Assembly (NCBI RefSeq): GCF_014652475.1
Contig: NZ_BMYW01000003.1
Coordinates: forward strand, 29,113 to 93,112
Direction: 5' to 3'
Length of the DNA: 64,000 nucleotides
From: Vogesella alkaliphila
GTDB lineage: Bacteria > Pseudomonadota > Gammaproteobacteria > Burkholderiales > Chromobacteriaceae
Part shown: positions 62,271 to 64,000 of the stretch, piece by piece
How the letters are laid out: each line of letters begins with the position of its first letter
Numbering within the stretch: the stretch's first letter is position 1
Notes under the pieces: model-generated
Seen by the model: the letters and a program-made list of their open reading frames with translations, nothing else
Databases searched by the model: none
Told to the model about the DNA's origin: nothing
Translations under genes and position numbers: made by a program

Positions 62271-62762
62271 TTATGCGAGCTCGCGCCAAGTAAGCCAAAC
62301 CCGTAAATCAAATTCCAACTGATGATAGTCCGGCTCCATATGGCAGCACAGCTGGTAGAACGCTTTGTTATGGTCCTTTTCTTTTAAATGCGAAAGCTCA
62401 TGTATCACGATCATCCGTAAAAAAGCCTCCGGCGCATCACGGAACAGCGCGGCGATACGGATTTCGTTTTTGCTCTTGAGCTTGCCGCCCTGCACACGCG
62501 CTACGAAGGTGTTGGTGCCGAGCGTGCCTTTCACAGGGTGCTGCTGATTGTCGTACGCTACCTTGGCCAGTGCTGGCGCGTTTTTCATGTAGTGCTGCTT
62601 GAGCTCGGCTACGTACTGATATAACGCCTTGTCGGTTTGGATATCGTGGCGCGATGGATACTTTCGCTCCAGCCAGGTGCCAAGTTGGTCTTGTTCCAGC
62701 AGGGTTTGGATGCGTTCAAGAAGGGCGGCAGGATAGCCGTTAAGGTAATGAAGCGTAGTCAT
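62271..62762 (-). CDS. ygjP: element-borne YgjP-type zinc protease (replacement copy)
   Basis: The 163-residue protein is complete and resembles E. coli YgjP throughout. Zinc ligands are His121-Glu122-x-x-His125 (HELSH) and His131 (KEKDHNK). It is closely similar to the interrupted host gene but with lower G+C and different codons around the zinc motif. It lies on the same strand as the host gene, 59 bases after the stop of the truncated host frame, so it can be read from the host promoter. No convincing ribosome site was seen. Confidence 0.93.
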   Translation of the reverse strand: MTTLHYLNGYPAALLERIQTLLEQDQLGTWLERKYPSRHDIQTDKALYQYVAELKQHYMKNAPALAKVAYDNQQHPVKGTLGTNTFVARVQGGKLKSKNEIRIAALFRDAPEAFLRMIVIHELSHLKEKDHNKAFYQLCCHMEPDYHQLEFDLRVWLTWRELA

Positions 62763-62827
62763 GGCACTATGGTACTGCGTGGCTGATAGATATGGCAGGC
62801 TATGGCCACCACTTCAAGCGACTAATG

Positions 62828-62848
62828 ATGTCCATTTTTCATTAACTT
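62828..62848 (-). repeat. right inner end repeat
   Basis: The reverse complement reads CAAGTT-N6-AAATGGACA with 16 of 21 matches to the left end at 47,813-47,833. About 37 bases separate it from the junction, which is longer than on the left. Confidence 0.65.
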
Positions 62849-62885
62849 GTGCATCTTGTCATTGGAAGAATCACTTGTGAGTACG

Positions 62886-63256
62886 AGCTCGTGCACCACG
62901 ATCATCTGCAGGAAGGGCTCCGGCGCGTCGCGGAACAGGGTGGCGATGCGGATCTCGTTCTTGGCCTTCAGTTTGCCGCCCTGCACCCGCGACACGAAGG
63001 CGTTGGTGCCCAGCGTGCCGTTGACCGGGTGCATATTGTTGTCGTACTGCACCTTGGCCAGCGGCGGCGCGTTCTTCAGGTAGCGCTGCTTCAGCGCCAT
63101 CACGTAGTCGTACAGCGCGCGGTCGGTGGTGGCGTCGTGGCGCTCGGGATAGCGGCGGGCGATCCACTGGCCGAGCTGGCCCTGGTCCAGCAGCGCGCGC
63201 ACCTTGTCCAGCAGTTCGGCGGGATAGGCTTGCAGATAGGTCAGCGGCTGGCTCAT
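62886..63256 (-). pseudogene. ygjP: host ygjP, 5' fragment (right of the element)
   Basis: The frame starts MSQPLTYLQAYPAELLD and runs through FVSRVQGGKLKAKNEIR to VVHEL, the first part of the zinc motif, and is then lost: it continues as element sequence VLTSDSSND to a stop at 62,822. The high G+C matches the host. The missing AHLKEKNHDK and onward lie at 47,676-47,803. It should make a truncated, inactive protein. The upstream methyltransferase gene is on the same strand. Confidence 0.93.
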
Positions 63257-63333
63257 GCGGGGCGTGCTCGATCTCGGGTCGTGGAAACGGGGACAGCGCC
63301 CGGCGGGCGCTGTCGGGTGGCGCGAGGACGTGC

Positions 63334-64000
63334 TTAGACGTGCAGCAGCGCCATCTTCAGCGGGTGCTTGCCGTCGAAGGACGGGAAGTCGGCTTCCGGG
63401 GTGATCCACTCCACCTCGCGCACGGTGCGGCCAACCTTGGCGGCGCTGCGCTTGAGCTGGTCCAGCCAGGCGTCGGCATCGACCTGCGCCACGTTGTTGC
63501 AGCAGATGATGATGCCGCCCTCGGCGGTGGCCAGCAGCGCCGGCTTGAACAGCGCCGGGTAGTCGTTGATCAGGTCGACCACGCCGAACGGGCTCTTGGC
63601 GTAGCGCGGCGGATCGAGGAACACCAGGTCGAACTGGCGCGCTTCCAGCGGCTGGAACGGGGGCATCTTCTTGCCGCGCACCATCTTGGCCTGGCCGATG
63701 CCGGCCAGCTGGCGGATGGCCGGGAAGAAGTCGCTCTGCACGCAGCGCGGGCGGGTAGCCAGGGTGTTGAGCTTGGCGTTGCCGCGCGCCACGCGCAGGC
63801 TGGATTCGGCGAAGTCCACGTTCATCACGAAGCTGGCGCCGGCCTTGGCGGCGGCGACGCCGACACCGCCGGTGTAGGCGAACAGGTTGAGCACGCTCTT
63901 GCCCTCGGCCAGCTGCATCACGCGGCGGCGGCCGGCGCGCAGGTCGAGGAACAGCCACGGGTCCTGGCCGTCGTGACGCGCCTCGAAGTGGTAGTTGACG
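63334..64000 (-). CDS. class I SAM-dependent methyltransferase (RlmI/COG1092 type), 5' end outside window
   Basis: The gene is open to the window edge; at least 221 residues are visible. NLFAYTGGVGVAAAKAGA is the SAM motif I loop, and FLDPPRYAKS the catalytic-type motif IV of 23S rRNA cytosine methyltransferases such as RlmI/RlmK. The N-terminal PUA part, if present, is outside. It lies 77 bases upstream of the interrupted ygjP, and one GGTTGGCCGC copy occurs at 63,428. Confidence 0.87.
   Translation of the reverse strand, partial: VNYHFEARHDGQDPWLFLDLRAGRRRVMQLAEGKSVLNLFAYTGGVGVAAAKAGASFVMNVDFAESSLRVARGNAKLNTLATRPRCVQSDFFPAIRQLAGIGQAKMVRGKKMPPFQPLEARQFDLVFLDPPRYAKSPFGVVDLINDYPALFKPALLATAEGGIIICCNNVAQVDADAWLDQLKRSAAKVGRTVREVEWITPEADFPSFDGKHPLKMALLHV

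Larger units (their letters stand above)
47804..62885. mobile_element. 15.1 kb tyrosine-recombinase element integrated in ygjP, with defence cargo
   Basis: The element is bounded by the two halves of one host gene, which read continuously if it is removed (HEL joined to AHLKEK). G+C and codon use are clearly lower than in flanking DNA, and the GGTTGGCCGC host motif is absent. Imperfect inverted ends are visible: CAAGTT-N6-AAATGGACA at 47,813-47,833 and its reverse complement at 62,828-62,848. Order left to right: HNH/unknown/NTase operon, CHAT gene, small protein plus three recombinases (minus strand), Gabija-like pair, replacement ygjP. No duplication of target bases longer than a base or two could be seen. 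Confidence 0.9.

Noticed and set aside
47804-62885. Prophage or integrative conjugative element
   Set aside because: No capsid, tail, terminase, relaxase or type IV secretion genes occur, and the target is a protein gene rather than a tRNA.

Overview
The window is high-GC (roughly two-thirds G+C) chromosomal DNA from a Betaproteobacterium. Its gene content fits the Neisseriales/Chromobacteriaceae (Vogesella, Chromobacterium or Aquitalea type): PdxH, YehS, FrmA/FghA, HemA-PrfA, MetH, ThiE/ThiD, HemJ, HemL, GTP-dependent PEP carboxykinase and YgjP. The genus is an inference. No rRNA, tRNA or CRISPR array was seen.

Layout. 1-6.8 kb: yehS, pdxH, a LysR regulator divergent from the formaldehyde-detoxification pair frmA-fghA, then hemA-prfA. 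6.8-7.4 kb: a non-coding repeat block. 7.4-13.8 kb: a DMT exporter, small membrane proteins, an EnvZ/OmpR-type two-component pair with a divergent small secreted protein, a quinone oxidoreductase and a YqiA-type esterase. 13.8-20 kb: three orphan solute-binding proteins around metH. 20-26.3 kb: a SulP transporter, thiD-thiE, rubredoxin, a LoiP-like lipoprotein protease, HemJ and a CYTH protein. 26.4-30.5 kb: an accessory patch with a GNAT gene, structured repeats and a low-GC cassette that looks like a type VI secretion effector/immunity remnant (VgrG tail, permuted NlpC/P60-like effector, membrane-anchored partner, proteasome-fold protein). 30.6-47.5 kb: a metzincin-like protein, a thioredoxin, hemL, a 1374-residue SNF2 helicase, pckG, an MsbA-type ABC exporter, Sel1, solute-binding and OmpA-type lipoproteins and a large FAD oxidoreductase.

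The standout is a roughly 15.1 kb mobile element at about 47,804-62,885. It sits inside the host ygjP-type metalloprotease gene and cuts it between the codons of the zinc motif (HEL | AH). The 3' part of the host gene lies left of the element and the 5' part right of it. The element carries its own complete, lower-GC ygjP homologue just inside the right end, in the same direction as the host gene and directly downstream of the truncated host reading frame. This looks like a built-in replacement. Its core is a four-gene operon of three large tyrosine recombinases (one degenerate) plus a 127-residue protein, resembling Tn554 TnpA/B/C and the Gamma-Mobile-Trio idea but with an extra large recombinase. 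Cargo: a Gabija-like pair (OLD/TOPRIM nuclease plus UvrD-like helicase), an 820-residue CHAT-protease protein, and an overlapping three-gene operon (HNH nuclease, unknown 136-residue protein, minimal nucleotidyltransferase) that I do not recognise and that is the best candidate for an undescribed system.

A second genome-scale signal is the decamer GGTTGGCCGC and its complement. By hand I count about 32 exact copies in the ~49 kb outside the element, in genes and between genes, often as inverted pairs that form terminators. I found none inside the element. It behaves like a DNA-uptake-type or REP-type genome signature and marks the element as foreign.
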